The notes under the pieces are model-generated. The model saw nothing but the letters and a program-made list of their open reading frames with translations. It had not been told where the DNA came from and ran no database searches. From Streptomyces purpureus (GTDB taxonomy: Bacteria > Actinomycetota > Actinomycetes > Streptomycetales > Streptomycetaceae): a DNA stretch of 64,000 nt. The stretch covers positions 193,690 through 257,689 of the forward strand of contig NZ_BMQQ01000001.1 of NCBI RefSeq assembly GCF_014648195.1. Reading direction: 5' to 3'. Numbering within the stretch: position 1 is the first letter of the stretch; every line of letters starts with the position of its first letter. Of this stretch, positions 23,913 to 31,629 are shown one piece after another. The translations under genes were made by a program, and so were the position numbers.

Positions 23913-24809
23913 CGCGGCCAGCGGCCGCGCGGGCCCGGCCGGCCGGGCGGCGTCCTGACCGCTGTCCGGCCGCGGCGGTGCGGCGACCGGGACCGGGCGC
24001 TGGGTGGTGAGCAGGACCAGTCCGCCCGCGGCGACGACACCGAAGCACACGGCGATCGCGGTGCCCGCGGCCCCGAACCGGAAGTCCTCGCCGAAGAGCG
24101 TCAGCCCGATCGTGGCCGCCACGACGGGGTTGACCACCGTGACCGTGGCCAGCGGGGCCGCCAGCCCCGCGCCCCGGTAGGAGGCCTGCGAGAGCAGCAG
24201 ACCGCCCACGGCGAACCCGGCGGTCGCGAGCATGGCCGGCCACTCGCCCAGCGGGGCGTCCAACGTGAAGTCCGTCGCCACGATCTTGGTGAAGACCGAG
24301 GCGAGACCGAAGGAGATGCCCGCCGCCGCGGCCAGGACCATGCCCCGGACCACCGGCCTGCTGATCCGGGCCGCGGTCAGGAAGAGGGCGGCCACCGCGC
24401 CGAAGGCGCAGGCGGCCAGCGTCAGCCGGTCCCCGCCGGGCAGGGAGAGCGCCTGCGAGCCGCCGGTGAGGGCGAGCAGACCGGCCAGGCCGACCGTGGC
24501 CGTCACGGCGCCGCGCCAGGCGGTGGAGCCCGCCCGGCGCCCGGCGAACAGCGCCGCCATCGGCAGCGCGAACACGATTGTCAGGGCGCCGAGCGGCTGG
24601 ACGAGACTCAGCGGTCCATACGCGAGCGCGGCCACATGCAGCACCGCGCCCACCCCGTTGAGCAGCACCGACACCCACCAGGCGCCGCTGCGCACGGGCG
24701 CGTAGGCACTGGCGGCGGAGGCCGCCACGCGCTCCTGCACGATCGCCGCGGCCGCATAGGCGACCGCGGAGACCAGTGACAGGAGTACGGACAGCGCGAG
24801 GGGGCTCAT
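23793..24809 (-). CDS. DMT-superfamily (EamA-like) membrane transporter
   Basis: A 338-residue protein with 9-10 predicted transmembrane helices in the first 280 residues (MSPLALSVLLSLVSAVAYAA start, duplicated EamA pattern), followed by a hydrophilic tail of about 55 residues (RPDSGQDAARPAGPARPLAA onward). Most of the tail is antisense to the end of the Rpf-M23 gene, so it may have been acquired by loss of an earlier stop. The substrate is unknown. Confidence 0.8.
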   Translation of the reverse strand: MSPLALSVLLSLVSAVAYAAAAIVQERVAASAASAYAPVRSGAWWVSVLLNGVGAVLHVAALAYGPLSLVQPLGALTIVFALPMAALFAGRRAGSTAWRGAVTATVGLAGLLALTGGSQALSLPGGDRLTLAACAFGAVAALFLTAARISRPVVRGMVLAAAAGISFGLASVFTKIVATDFTLDAPLGEWPAMLATAGFAVGGLLLSQASYRGAGLAAPLATVTVVNPVVAATIGLTLFGEDFRFGAAGTAIAVCFGVVAAGGLVLLTTQRPVPVAAPPRPDSGQDAARPAGPARPLAASEGDAPRPEVGERVDVGPVSGSRAHLEVQVRSRAVAGGS

Positions 24810-24890
24810 GCGTCAACTGTGACGCGTGGGGCGCTCCCGCGTCGTCGTCCCTGAGGTGGCGTCGGGGCGTACTGCCATAGGACTACGGGA

Positions 24891-25637
24891 CTACGCCCGG
24901 CGGTGGTGCGACGACGGTTCGAAGGTCACATGGCCGGTGTCCAGGTCGAACCGGGCCCCTACCACCAGCGCGCCGTCGAAGGTGGAGTCGGAGGCCAGCT
25001 CCTCCTGGACGCGGGCCACGTTGGCCCGCACGGTGTTCTCCACCCAGTCGCCCGGCAGGTGCCGGGCCTCGCGCGCGGCCGGGGCCATCTGCTCGACGAT
25101 CTCGGCGAGAGGGCCCTCGGCGGGTATGCCGGTGCGGACGTACTCGACCGCCGCCTCGGCCGCCCCGCAGCGCTCGTGGCCGAGGACGACGACGAGCTTG
25201 ATGTGCTTGACCTGTACGGCGTACTGGATGCTGCCGAGCACGGCGTCGTCGAGGGCCTGGCCCGCGGTCCGTACGGTCATCAGGTCCCCGAGCCCCTGGT
25301 CGAAGACGAGCTCGGGCGGGACGCGGGAGTCGAGGCAGCCGAGGACGACGGCGAACGGATGCTGCGCCGTCGCGACCTCCTTGCGGCGGGCCGCGTCCAG
25401 GTGCGGATGCGCCTGGCGCAGAGCCGCGTAGCGGGCGTTTCCGGCCTGCAGCAGGGTGAGCGCCCGGCCGGGGCTCACAGGAGTGGTGGGAGTGGAGGAC
25501 AAGGTCCCGGCACCAGCGGCCGAGGCCGGGGATGGCGGTGCCGGCTGCGCGGGGGTGGCGGCGCGGGCGGCGGGTACGGCGGCCGTGAGGGCCGCGGCGG
25601 TCATGGTCAGCACGGAGCGTCGGCTGCGACTATTCAC
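24891..25637 (-). CDS. exported beta-class carbonic anhydrase
   Basis: A 248-residue enzyme converting CO2 and bicarbonate. Zinc ligands are visible: Cys-x-Asp-x-Arg in LGCLDSRVPPE and His-x2-Cys in VLGHERCGAAE. The N-terminus NSRSRRSVLTMTAAALTAAV then PAARA is a Tat-like signal with a twin arginine, followed by a Pro/Ala/Ser linker, so it acts outside the membrane. GTG 25637 is chosen because AGAGG precedes it at the right distance; the frame is open far upstream without meaning. It is divergent from the FhuF-like gene. Confidence 0.88.
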   Translation of the reverse strand: MNSRSRRSVLTMTAAALTAAVPAARAATPAQPAPPSPASAAGAGTLSSTPTTPVSPGRALTLLQAGNARYAALRQAHPHLDAARRKEVATAQHPFAVVLGCLDSRVPPELVFDQGLGDLMTVRTAGQALDDAVLGSIQYAVQVKHIKLVVVLGHERCGAAEAAVEYVRTGIPAEGPLAEIVEQMAPAAREARHLPGDWVENTVRANVARVQEELASDSTFDGALVVGARFDLDTGHVTFEPSSHHRRA

Positions 25638-25733
25638 CCGGCAAGCCTCTGGTGGATCGCGCGTTCGATCAGATGGTTTTTGTTCGGCAATTGCCGGACC
25701 ATTGGGGACTGTTGACTTCCGGAAGGGGCGCGG

Positions 25734-26444
25734 GTGCGCGAGGTGGAGCTGGCGGAGACGGGGTCCGTGGGAGGGTTCTTCGCCCTGCGGACCGAGCAGC
25801 CCGAAGGCGGGGCGCACCTGCCCCTCGCCGAGGTCTACGCCCAGCGGCCACCGGCCGCGCTCGGCGCCCGCGTGGACCGGGTCGCCGCCCGCCTCGGCGC
25901 CGCCGAACGCCGGGTGGGCGCCTCCGTCGCCCAGCTCGGCCTCACCGCCCGCCTCTGGTCGGTCTGCCTCGGCTCGGCCGCGCTGCACGGCTCCTTCCCC
26001 GACATCACCCCCGACACCCTGCACTGGGACGGCCGGCACACCTCCCCCGACGACCTGTGGTGGTCCGGCTCCGCCGCCCGGCCCGGCACCGCCGACGAAC
26101 TCCGCGCGGCCGTGCGGGACGGCCACCTCGCCCCGCTCGCCGAGGCCCTGCGCCGCGACGGCGCCGTCTCCGCCCGCCTGCTGTGGGGCAACGTGGGCTC
26201 CGCCCTCGCCGGAGCCGTACGCGAACTGGCCCGCTGGTCCCAGGCCCAGGGCCGCCCCGAGGTGGCCCGCCGCGCCGCGGACCTCGCCCGCGAGCTCTTC
26301 GCCCACCCGGACCTCGCCGGTACGGTCCGGGGCCCCGCGCTGCGCCGTACCAGCTGCTGCCTCTACTACCGCTGCCCCGGCGGTTCGCTCTGCGGCGACT
26401 GCGTGTTCGACCGGCCGCCCACCCGGCCCGCAGCACCCGCCTGA
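25734..26444 (+). CDS. FhuF-like (2Fe-2S) ferric-siderophore reductase
   Basis: A 236-residue protein with the C-terminal FhuF cluster motif: adjacent cysteines in TSCCLYYRCPGG then LCGDCVF, the CC-x10-C-x2-C pattern that binds a 2Fe-2S centre. The N-terminal part is the helical FhuF domain (AEVYAQRPPAALGARVDRVA onward). Such proteins release iron from ferric siderophores in the cytoplasm. An extra Cys in YYRCPGG may or may not be a ligand. GTG 25734 follows GGAAGGGG. No iron box is visible here. Confidence 0.82.
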   Translation: MREVELAETGSVGGFFALRTEQPEGGAHLPLAEVYAQRPPAALGARVDRVAARLGAAERRVGASVAQLGLTARLWSVCLGSAALHGSFPDITPDTLHWDGRHTSPDDLWWSGSAARPGTADELRAAVRDGHLAPLAEALRRDGAVSARLLWGNVGSALAGAVRELARWSQAQGRPEVARRAADLARELFAHPDLAGTVRGPALRRTSCCLYYRCPGGSLCGDCVFDRPPTRPAAPA

Positions 26445-26455
26445 CCAGCACGGGT

Positions 26456-26498
26456 TTGGACAGACGCCCTCGGCTCCGTACAGTTTCACTTTTGAAAC
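26456..26498 (+). promoter_or_regulatory. promoter with overlapping operator, SDR gene
   Basis: TTGGAC (26456-26461), a 17-nt spacer and TACAGT (26479-26484) make a good vegetative promoter. The inverted repeat GTTTCA-CTTT-TGAAAC (26483-26498) begins inside the -10 box and covers the likely transcription start, the classical position for a repressor. The SDR ATG is 35 nt downstream. Confidence 0.65.
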
Positions 26499-26532
26499 GT
26501 GACCATTCGAGTGACCGAGGAACGGCGACGGC

Positions 26533-28008
26533 ATGACGGTGACTGAAGACAACCAGGTGTACGGGCCGGGTATCGACCCCGAGCGCCTGGCCGTCTGCCT
26601 GAGCGTGCTCGCGGAGCTCGACGAGCTGGACGTGGACCACCCCGACGCGATCACCGTCCGGCGTGCCACCGCCGGCATCTACCGGACCGTGAAGCAGCGC
26701 CGCCGCCAGGAGCGCCGGGCCGCCAAGACCGCCCACGACAAGGCCGTCACCGAGTCCACCGCCACCGGCTCCGCCCAGCGCATCGACGACGAGACCGAGG
26801 GCCTGCTGCCCTCCTCGGTCACCGAGGCCGGCCAGATCGCGGGGATACTCCAGCGCCCCCGGTCCTGCTACATCTGCAAGACGCGGTACGTCGAGGTCGA
26901 CTACTTCTACCACCAGCTCTGCCAGGGCTGCGCCGCCGAGAACCGGGCCCGGCGCGACGCCCGCACCGACCTCACCGGCAAGCGCGCGCTGCTCACCGGC
27001 GGCCGCGCGAAGATCGGCATGTACATCGCGCTGCGGCTGCTGCGCGACGGCGCCCACACCACGATCACGACCCGCTTCCCCAAGGACGCCATCCGCCGCT
27101 TCAAGGCCATGGAGGACTCGGCGGACTGGATGCACCGCCTGGAGGTCGTCGGCATCGACCTGCGCGACCCGGCGCAGGCGGTCGCCCTGGCCGAGCAGGT
27201 CACCGAGCAGGGCCCGCTGGACATCCTCATCAACAACGCGACGCAGACCGTGCGCCGCCTGCCCTCCGCCTACGCCGCCCTGGTCGAGGGCGAGAGCGCC
27301 CCGCTGCCCGTCGGCGAGCTGCCCGCCCACCACGTCATCGGCGCCTTCAACTCCGGCGCGGTCGACGGCCTGGCCGCGCTGCCCCTCGGGGCCAGCGGTC
27401 TGGACGCGCAGAAGGTCGCCGATCTCGCCCTGGTCGCCGGCAACGCGAGCGTCGAGCGGCACCGCGACGGCAGCGCCATCGACGCGGGCGGCCTCGTGCC
27501 GGACGTCGTCGAGTCCAACACCTGGGTGCAGACCATCGAGCAGATCTCGCCCGTCGAGCTGCTCGAAACCCAGCTGTGCAACTACACGGCGCCGTTCATC
27601 CTGATCAGCATGTTGCGGCCGGTCATGGCCGACGCCGCGAAGAAGGCGGCCAGCGGGCGCGCCTACGTCGTCAACGTCTCGGCGATGGAGGGTGTCTTCG
27701 GCCGCGGCTACAAGGGCGCGGGGCACCCGAACACCAACGCCGCGAAGGCCGCCATGAACATGGTGACGCGGACCAGCGCCCAGGAGATGTTCCAGACCGA
27801 CGGCATCCTCATGACCTCCGTCGACACCGGCTGGATCACCGACGAGCGTCCCCACTTCGACAAGCTCCGCCTGGCCGAGGAGGGCTTCCACGCCCCGCTC
27901 GACCTGGTCGACGGCGCCGCCCGCGTCTACGACCCCGTGGTGCGCGGCGAGGCGGGCGAGGACCTCTACGGCTGCTTCCTCAAGGACTACGCCCCCGCCA
28001 ACTGGTAG
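26533..28008 (+). CDS. SDR-family oxidoreductase with an N-terminal CxxC knuckle domain
   Basis: A 491-residue protein, about twice the usual SDR size. Residues 1-140 are a charged helical region with CYICKTRYVEV and LCQGCAAENR, a four-cysteine zinc-knuckle arrangement (about 116-137). The Rossmann domain starts at about 150 (KRALLTGGRAKIGMYIALRL), with an Asn-Asn-Ala-Thr motif (ILINNATQTV) and the active-site region VVNVSAME...HPNTNAAKAAM in which the classical Tyr-x3-Lys has Asn or Thr near the Tyr position. An insert of about 100 residues lies between them (PLPVGELPAHHVIGAF onward). Function unknown; the altered active site suggests a non-standard or non-enzymatic role. Confidence 0.75.
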   Translation: MTVTEDNQVYGPGIDPERLAVCLSVLAELDELDVDHPDAITVRRATAGIYRTVKQRRRQERRAAKTAHDKAVTESTATGSAQRIDDETEGLLPSSVTEAGQIAGILQRPRSCYICKTRYVEVDYFYHQLCQGCAAENRARRDARTDLTGKRALLTGGRAKIGMYIALRLLRDGAHTTITTRFPKDAIRRFKAMEDSADWMHRLEVVGIDLRDPAQAVALAEQVTEQGPLDILINNATQTVRRLPSAYAALVEGESAPLPVGELPAHHVIGAFNSGAVDGLAALPLGASGLDAQKVADLALVAGNASVERHRDGSAIDAGGLVPDVVESNTWVQTIEQISPVELLETQLCNYTAPFILISMLRPVMADAAKKAASGRAYVVNVSAMEGVFGRGYKGAGHPNTNAAKAAMNMVTRTSAQEMFQTDGILMTSVDTGWITDERPHFDKLRLAEEGFHAPLDLVDGAARVYDPVVRGEAGEDLYGCFLKDYAPANW

Positions 28009-28033
28009 CCCCCAGGGCTCCCCGGACACACCC

Positions 28034-28065
28034 GTGCCCCCGGCCGTGACGACGGCCGGGGGCAC
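28034..28065. terminator. 14-bp perfect hairpin terminator
   Basis: GTGCCCCCGGCCGT pairs perfectly with 28052-28065 across a GACG loop. It sits between the SDR gene on plus and the 56-residue gene on minus and can serve both. Confidence 0.85.
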
Positions 28066-28083
28066 GTGGGTGAAGCGAGCGAC

Positions 28084-28254
28084 TCAGTCGATGCCGGGCA
28101 GGATGTGCGGCTCGGCGAGGTCCTCCTCGTAGCCGGCCAGCCGGATCGGGGCGGACCTGGCCCACACTTCGAGGCTGCCGAGTTCACCGGAAGGCTTCTT
28201 GTTCCGGTCCCGGCGTTCCGCCGGCTGCTCCTGCTGGGTCAGTTCTGGTGTCAC
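28084..28254 (-). CDS. small acidic protein of 56 residues, function unknown
   Basis: GTG 28254 is preceded by AAAGGAG with ideal spacing. The product begins VTPELTQQEQPAERRDRNKK and ends YEEDLAEPHILPGID. No cysteine, signal or membrane segment is present. The sharply ordered C-terminal half (GELGSLEVWARSAPIRLAGY) after a charged, disordered first half looks like a leader-core layout, but no modification enzyme is adjacent. I do not recognise the family. The ribosome site and terminator make it convincing as a gene. Confidence 0.7.
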   Translation of the reverse strand: MTPELTQQEQPAERRDRNKKPSGELGSLEVWARSAPIRLAGYEEDLAEPHILPGID

Positions 28255-28609
28255 CGCGCACTCCTTTGTGTCGCGTACCTAAGTGGACAGGGCCGTTCGG
28301 TCGCGGTGGCGCCGTTCTTCGGGCGGGACCGCGGCCCGGTTGAAGGCCTGTCCCCGGGTCGGATCTGGGGTTTTTGTGGATCCCCGTTGGCCGACCGTAC
28401 GCCCCAGAGTAACCAAATGAGCATGCACCCGCTCGATGGGGCCCACGTCTGGGGTGCAATCCGGACACACTTCCGGAAGTACGGGGTGGCCGCCGAAACG
28501 GGGCCGGACGGGGGTTTTCCGGGGCCCCGACCGGCCCGTCGCGACACGCCGGACGGCTCGGCCGTTGGAGTGAGAATCGCCGGTGACGCGGGAGCGGGGT
28601 GGCGGCCGG
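28255..28609. other. 355-nt gap with short palindromes
   Basis: No gene is supported. It holds the promoter region of the 56-residue gene. ACTTCCGGAAGT, a perfect 12-bp palindrome near 28470-28481, lies inside a longer imperfect repeat. Nothing else stands out. Confidence 0.4.
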
Positions 28610-30031
28610 TCAGCGGTCGGCCGGGGTCCGCAGCCGGGTGGTGGGCAGGTAGTCCCGCAGATACGTCCGGTGCCACCAGGCTCCGGTGGCGCGCAGCTCA
28701 CGCCAAGTCGTGTAGCGGTAGCGGTAGAGCCGCGCCCGGATCAGCACGGGCGGGGCGTCCGGGAAGGGGTTGTGCCGCAGTAGCTTCAGGGTGTCCCGGT
28801 CCCCGTCGAGCAGCCGCTCGACGAACGGCCCGAACCAGTCGCGGGCGTAGCCGGGGGAGAGGGCGGCGAACCACATCATCCAGTCGAGTCGTAGGTGGTA
28901 CGGGGCGAACTGGCGCGGCATACGCCGTACATCGCCCGGTTTGCCCTTGAACTCGTACTCCCGCCAGACCGTGTCGGGGCCGGGCGCCGCGTCCGCCGAG
29001 CCCTCGATGACGATCTCGTCGCGGATCCGGCCGACGGTGCCGAAGGCGCCGTAGGTGTTGACGAGGTGGAGCGGGTCGAAGGAGCGGTTCATCGCCTGCC
29101 GCCGGGAGACCAGATTGCGCGCCGGGCGGTAGCTCAGGGTGAGGATCAGCGCGGTGAGGGCGCAGACCAGGACCACGTACCAGAGCGGTGGGCCGGCGAG
29201 GGCGGGGGCGGTGACCAGGAAGGAGGCGTCGACGGCGGACAGGGCGAGCACGATCGTGAGCCAGTTCAGCCAGGAGAAGTTGCCGGAGAGGACCAGCCAC
29301 AGCTGGGTCACCACGATCACGCCGGCCGCGACGCTCGCCACCGGCTGCGGGGTGAAGAGCAGGACCGGGACGAGGATCTGGACCATGTGGTTGGCGGCCG
29401 TCTCCACGCGGTGCAGGGGGCGCGGCAGATGGTGGAAGAACCAGCTCAGCGGCCCCGGCATCGGCTGGGTCTCGTGGTGGTAGTAGAGGCAGGTGAGGTC
29501 GCGCCAGCAGGGATCGCCGCGCAGCTTGATCAGTCCGGCGCCGAACTCCACCCGGAACAGCAGCCAGCGCAGCAGCCAGAGCACCAGGACCGGCGGCCCC
29601 ACCCGCTCGTTGCCGAGGAAGATCGCCAGGAAACCGGTCTCCAGGAGCAGTGACTCCCAGCCGAAGCCGTACCAGGTCTGGCCGACGTTGACGATCGAGA
29701 GATAGAGCCCCCACAGCACGGCCCACAGCAGCATCGCCACCGGCAGTGGCACCGCGTCACCGGCGCCCGCGACCAGGGCGAGCGCCACGGCCGCGCCGCC
29801 CCAGGCGCAGAGCGCGAAGAAGCGGTCCGAGTAGTGCCATTGGAAGAGCGTCGGCGCCCGCCGGGCGGGGACCAGGCGCAGGTACCGCGGCACCGGCAGC
29901 ATGCCGCGCTCACCGATCAGGGCCCGGAACTGGAGCGCGGCGCCGATGAAGGCGACGAGGTAGAGGCCGGCGAGAGCCCGCTGGAAGACGATCCGGCTCA
30001 GCCAGTACTCGGGGGCGGTGAACCACTCCAT
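28610..30031 (-). CDS. lipase-maturation-factor (LMF1)-family membrane protein
   Basis: A 473-residue polytopic protein beginning MEWFTAPEYWLSRIVFQRAL. It shows LMF-family landmarks: QTWYGFGWESLLLETGF, the RVEFGAGLIKLRGDPCWRDL segment, TCLYYHHETQPMPGPLSWFF, and the C-terminal soluble block KPGDVRRMPRQFAPYHLRLD then WMMWFAALSP. In animals LMF1 folds lipases in the ER; bacterial members are of unknown role. It is followed on the minus strand by nothing cotranscribed and preceded by the DUF1990/YndJ pair, with which it may form an operon (55-nt gap). Confidence 0.85.
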   Translation of the reverse strand: MEWFTAPEYWLSRIVFQRALAGLYLVAFIGAALQFRALIGERGMLPVPRYLRLVPARRAPTLFQWHYSDRFFALCAWGGAAVALALVAGAGDAVPLPVAMLLWAVLWGLYLSIVNVGQTWYGFGWESLLLETGFLAIFLGNERVGPPVLVLWLLRWLLFRVEFGAGLIKLRGDPCWRDLTCLYYHHETQPMPGPLSWFFHHLPRPLHRVETAANHMVQILVPVLLFTPQPVASVAAGVIVVTQLWLVLSGNFSWLNWLTIVLALSAVDASFLVTAPALAGPPLWYVVLVCALTALILTLSYRPARNLVSRRQAMNRSFDPLHLVNTYGAFGTVGRIRDEIVIEGSADAAPGPDTVWREYEFKGKPGDVRRMPRQFAPYHLRLDWMMWFAALSPGYARDWFGPFVERLLDGDRDTLKLLRHNPFPDAPPVLIRARLYRYRYTTWRELRATGAWWHRTYLRDYLPTTRLRTPADR

Positions 30032-30086
30032 CAGCTCCAGTATCGCGGGCGGCTCCCGCCCCGTCCCGGCGTCGCGGCCTCACCGG

Positions 30087-30632
30087 TCAGCGCGTGGCGA
30101 TCCGGGTGAGGGTCCGGCCCAGATGCCGGGCGTAGGCGTGCTGGAACACCGGCACCAGCGGTCCGGCGAGGCGCGTGTACCAGGCGGCGGGCCTGCTGAA
30201 CGCGGTCACCGTGAACCAGACCGAGCCGTCCTCCATCAGGTCCACGACGAACGACTCCTCGCCGCACTCCGGGTGCCCGGTCCTCGTCCCGTACGCGAAC
30301 CCGATGCGGTTGCCCTCGTACGCGATCCACACCACCTCGCAGGGGGCGGCGACGCGCAGAGGGCCGAGGCCGAGCGAGACCTCAAGCGTGGCGCCCGGTT
30401 CGGCGCGCTCCACGCCGGTGTCTATCCGGACTCCCGAGCGGCGGTGCATCTGCCAGGTCAGGACAGCCCCGCCGGCGGCCTCGAAGACGTCCCGTCCGTG
30501 GCCGACGCGGACCATGTGGTGCAGGTGGTGGTAGCTGCCGGGGAGCGGGGCGGTGGCGGTGGCGCCGACCTCGGGGTAGCTGAGTACGCGCGGGGCGGGT
30601 GTGGTCGCCGAGTCGCGCAGGAGTCGGGTCAT
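30087..30632 (-). CDS. DUF1990-family protein
   Basis: A 181-residue soluble protein with the DUF1990 pattern (SYPEVGATATAPLPGSYHHL, GRDVFEAAGGAVLTWQMHRR, GHPECGEESFVVDLMEDGSV, ending HLGRTLTRI). These proteins have a START/SRPBCC-like beta structure and often accompany YndJ-type membrane proteins. ATG 30632 overlaps the YndJ-like stop as ATGA. Molecular function unknown. Confidence 0.82.
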   Translation of the reverse strand: MTRLLRDSATTPAPRVLSYPEVGATATAPLPGSYHHLHHMVRVGHGRDVFEAAGGAVLTWQMHRRSGVRIDTGVERAEPGATLEVSLGLGPLRVAAPCEVVWIAYEGNRIGFAYGTRTGHPECGEESFVVDLMEDGSVWFTVTAFSRPAAWYTRLAGPLVPVFQHAYARHLGRTLTRIATR

Positions 30633-31465
30633 TGCGCTGTCTCCTTGAGTCGTCGCCAGGCCAGCACCGAACAGAGCGCGAAGCCGAGGGCGTTGCCGAG
30701 GCCGTGGGTGGCGGCCATCCAGGTCAGGGTGGGGTGGGGCAGTCCGGTGGCCTCGCCGAGCGCCCAGCTCAGGGCGAGCAGCATGGTCGCCACCAGCACG
30801 ACGGACGAGACGGCGAGCAGGCCGCCGGTGAGCCGCCCGGCCTCCGGGGTACGGATGTCGCGCCAGGTCACCCGTGCGACGGCCCACATCCCGGCGGTCA
30901 GCACGAGCGCGCCGGCCAGTTCGGTCCAGTCGTCGACGAAGTAGCCGACGAGGACGAGGAGGGTGCCGAGCGGCACGCTGAGCGCGGCGAACCGGGCGGC
31001 GGGGCCGTCGGCGGCCCGGCAGACGAGCCCCGCCACCAGCGCGGCGGCGAAGCCGGCGAAGTGGAAGTGCGGCACGGTCAGCGCCAGGATCTCCAGGTCG
31101 AAGCCGAGCAGCTGTTGCCCCGAGCGCTCCGCGACCAGCGCCAGGGCGGCGACGGACGGTGTGACCAGGGCAGTGAGCAGCGCGGTCTCGGCCGAGGCGC
31201 GCCCGAGCGCACCGGGCCCGCGCAGCGTACGGGCCAGGTGGACCGGTGCGTACAGCGCGAGGGCCAGGGTGGCCAGCGCGTAGAGCACGGCGAGCGTGGT
31301 GGCGAGGGGGCCGCGCGGCAGCCACAGGGCGACGGCTCCCGGCACGGCGCCGAGCGGCCAGAGCCTCCGGATGGCGCAGAGCCCGCGCACCTCCATCAGG
31401 GCGAGCCCCGCCGGGACGATCACCAGCATCCCGGTCATCACGATGAGGCCGACCAGCACGGTCAC
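30629..31465 (-). CDS. YndJ-like integral membrane protein
   Basis: A protein of about 278 residues with roughly eight transmembrane helices. VPHFHFAGFAAALVAGLVCR carries the paired histidines (HFHF) seen in YndJ, and THGLGNALGF lies near the C-terminus. GTG 31465 is preferred because AAGGAGG lies 11-17 nt upstream; a TTG at 31495 would place the start inside the operator palindrome. It is coupled to the DUF1990 gene. Transport or redox roles are unproven. Confidence 0.75.
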   Translation of the reverse strand: MTVLVGLIVMTGMLVIVPAGLALMEVRGLCAIRRLWPLGAVPGAVALWLPRGPLATTLAVLYALATLALALYAPVHLARTLRGPGALGRASAETALLTALVTPSVAALALVAERSGQQLLGFDLEILALTVPHFHFAGFAAALVAGLVCRAADGPAARFAALSVPLGTLLVLVGYFVDDWTELAGALVLTAGMWAVARVTWRDIRTPEAGRLTGGLLAVSSVVLVATMLLALSWALGEATGLPHPTLTWMAATHGLGNALGFALCSVLAWRRLKETAQ

Positions 31466-31481
31466 CGCACACCCCCCCTCC

Positions 31482-31538
31482 TTGAACGCGTTCAATTCGC
31501 GTCACGGCGAGCGTAGAGGGTTTCTTGAACGTGTTCAA
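31482..31538. promoter_or_regulatory. twin operators in a divergent promoter region
   Basis: TTGAACGCGTTCAA (31482-31495) and TTGAACGTGTTCAA (31525-31538) are two nearly identical 14-bp inverted repeats, 43 bp centre to centre (about four helical turns). They lie between the YndJ/DUF1990/LMF genes on minus and the lipoprotein gene on plus. The sequence resembles TetR-family operators. The regulator gene is not in the neighbourhood. Confidence 0.8.
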
Positions 31539-31629
31539 GTGGCGGTTCGGGGAGCGTTCCGTTTGCGCGCTCAAGGGCGATCCGGCACAGATGGGAGGGA
31601 CCACTCGGGGCGGAAGGCGGGAGATTCTG

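Noticed and set aside
28440..28500. Possible phage or plasmid attachment site around the ACTTCCGGAAGT palindrome
   Set aside because: No tRNA gene, integrase or second copy of the sequence exists in the window, so there is no support.
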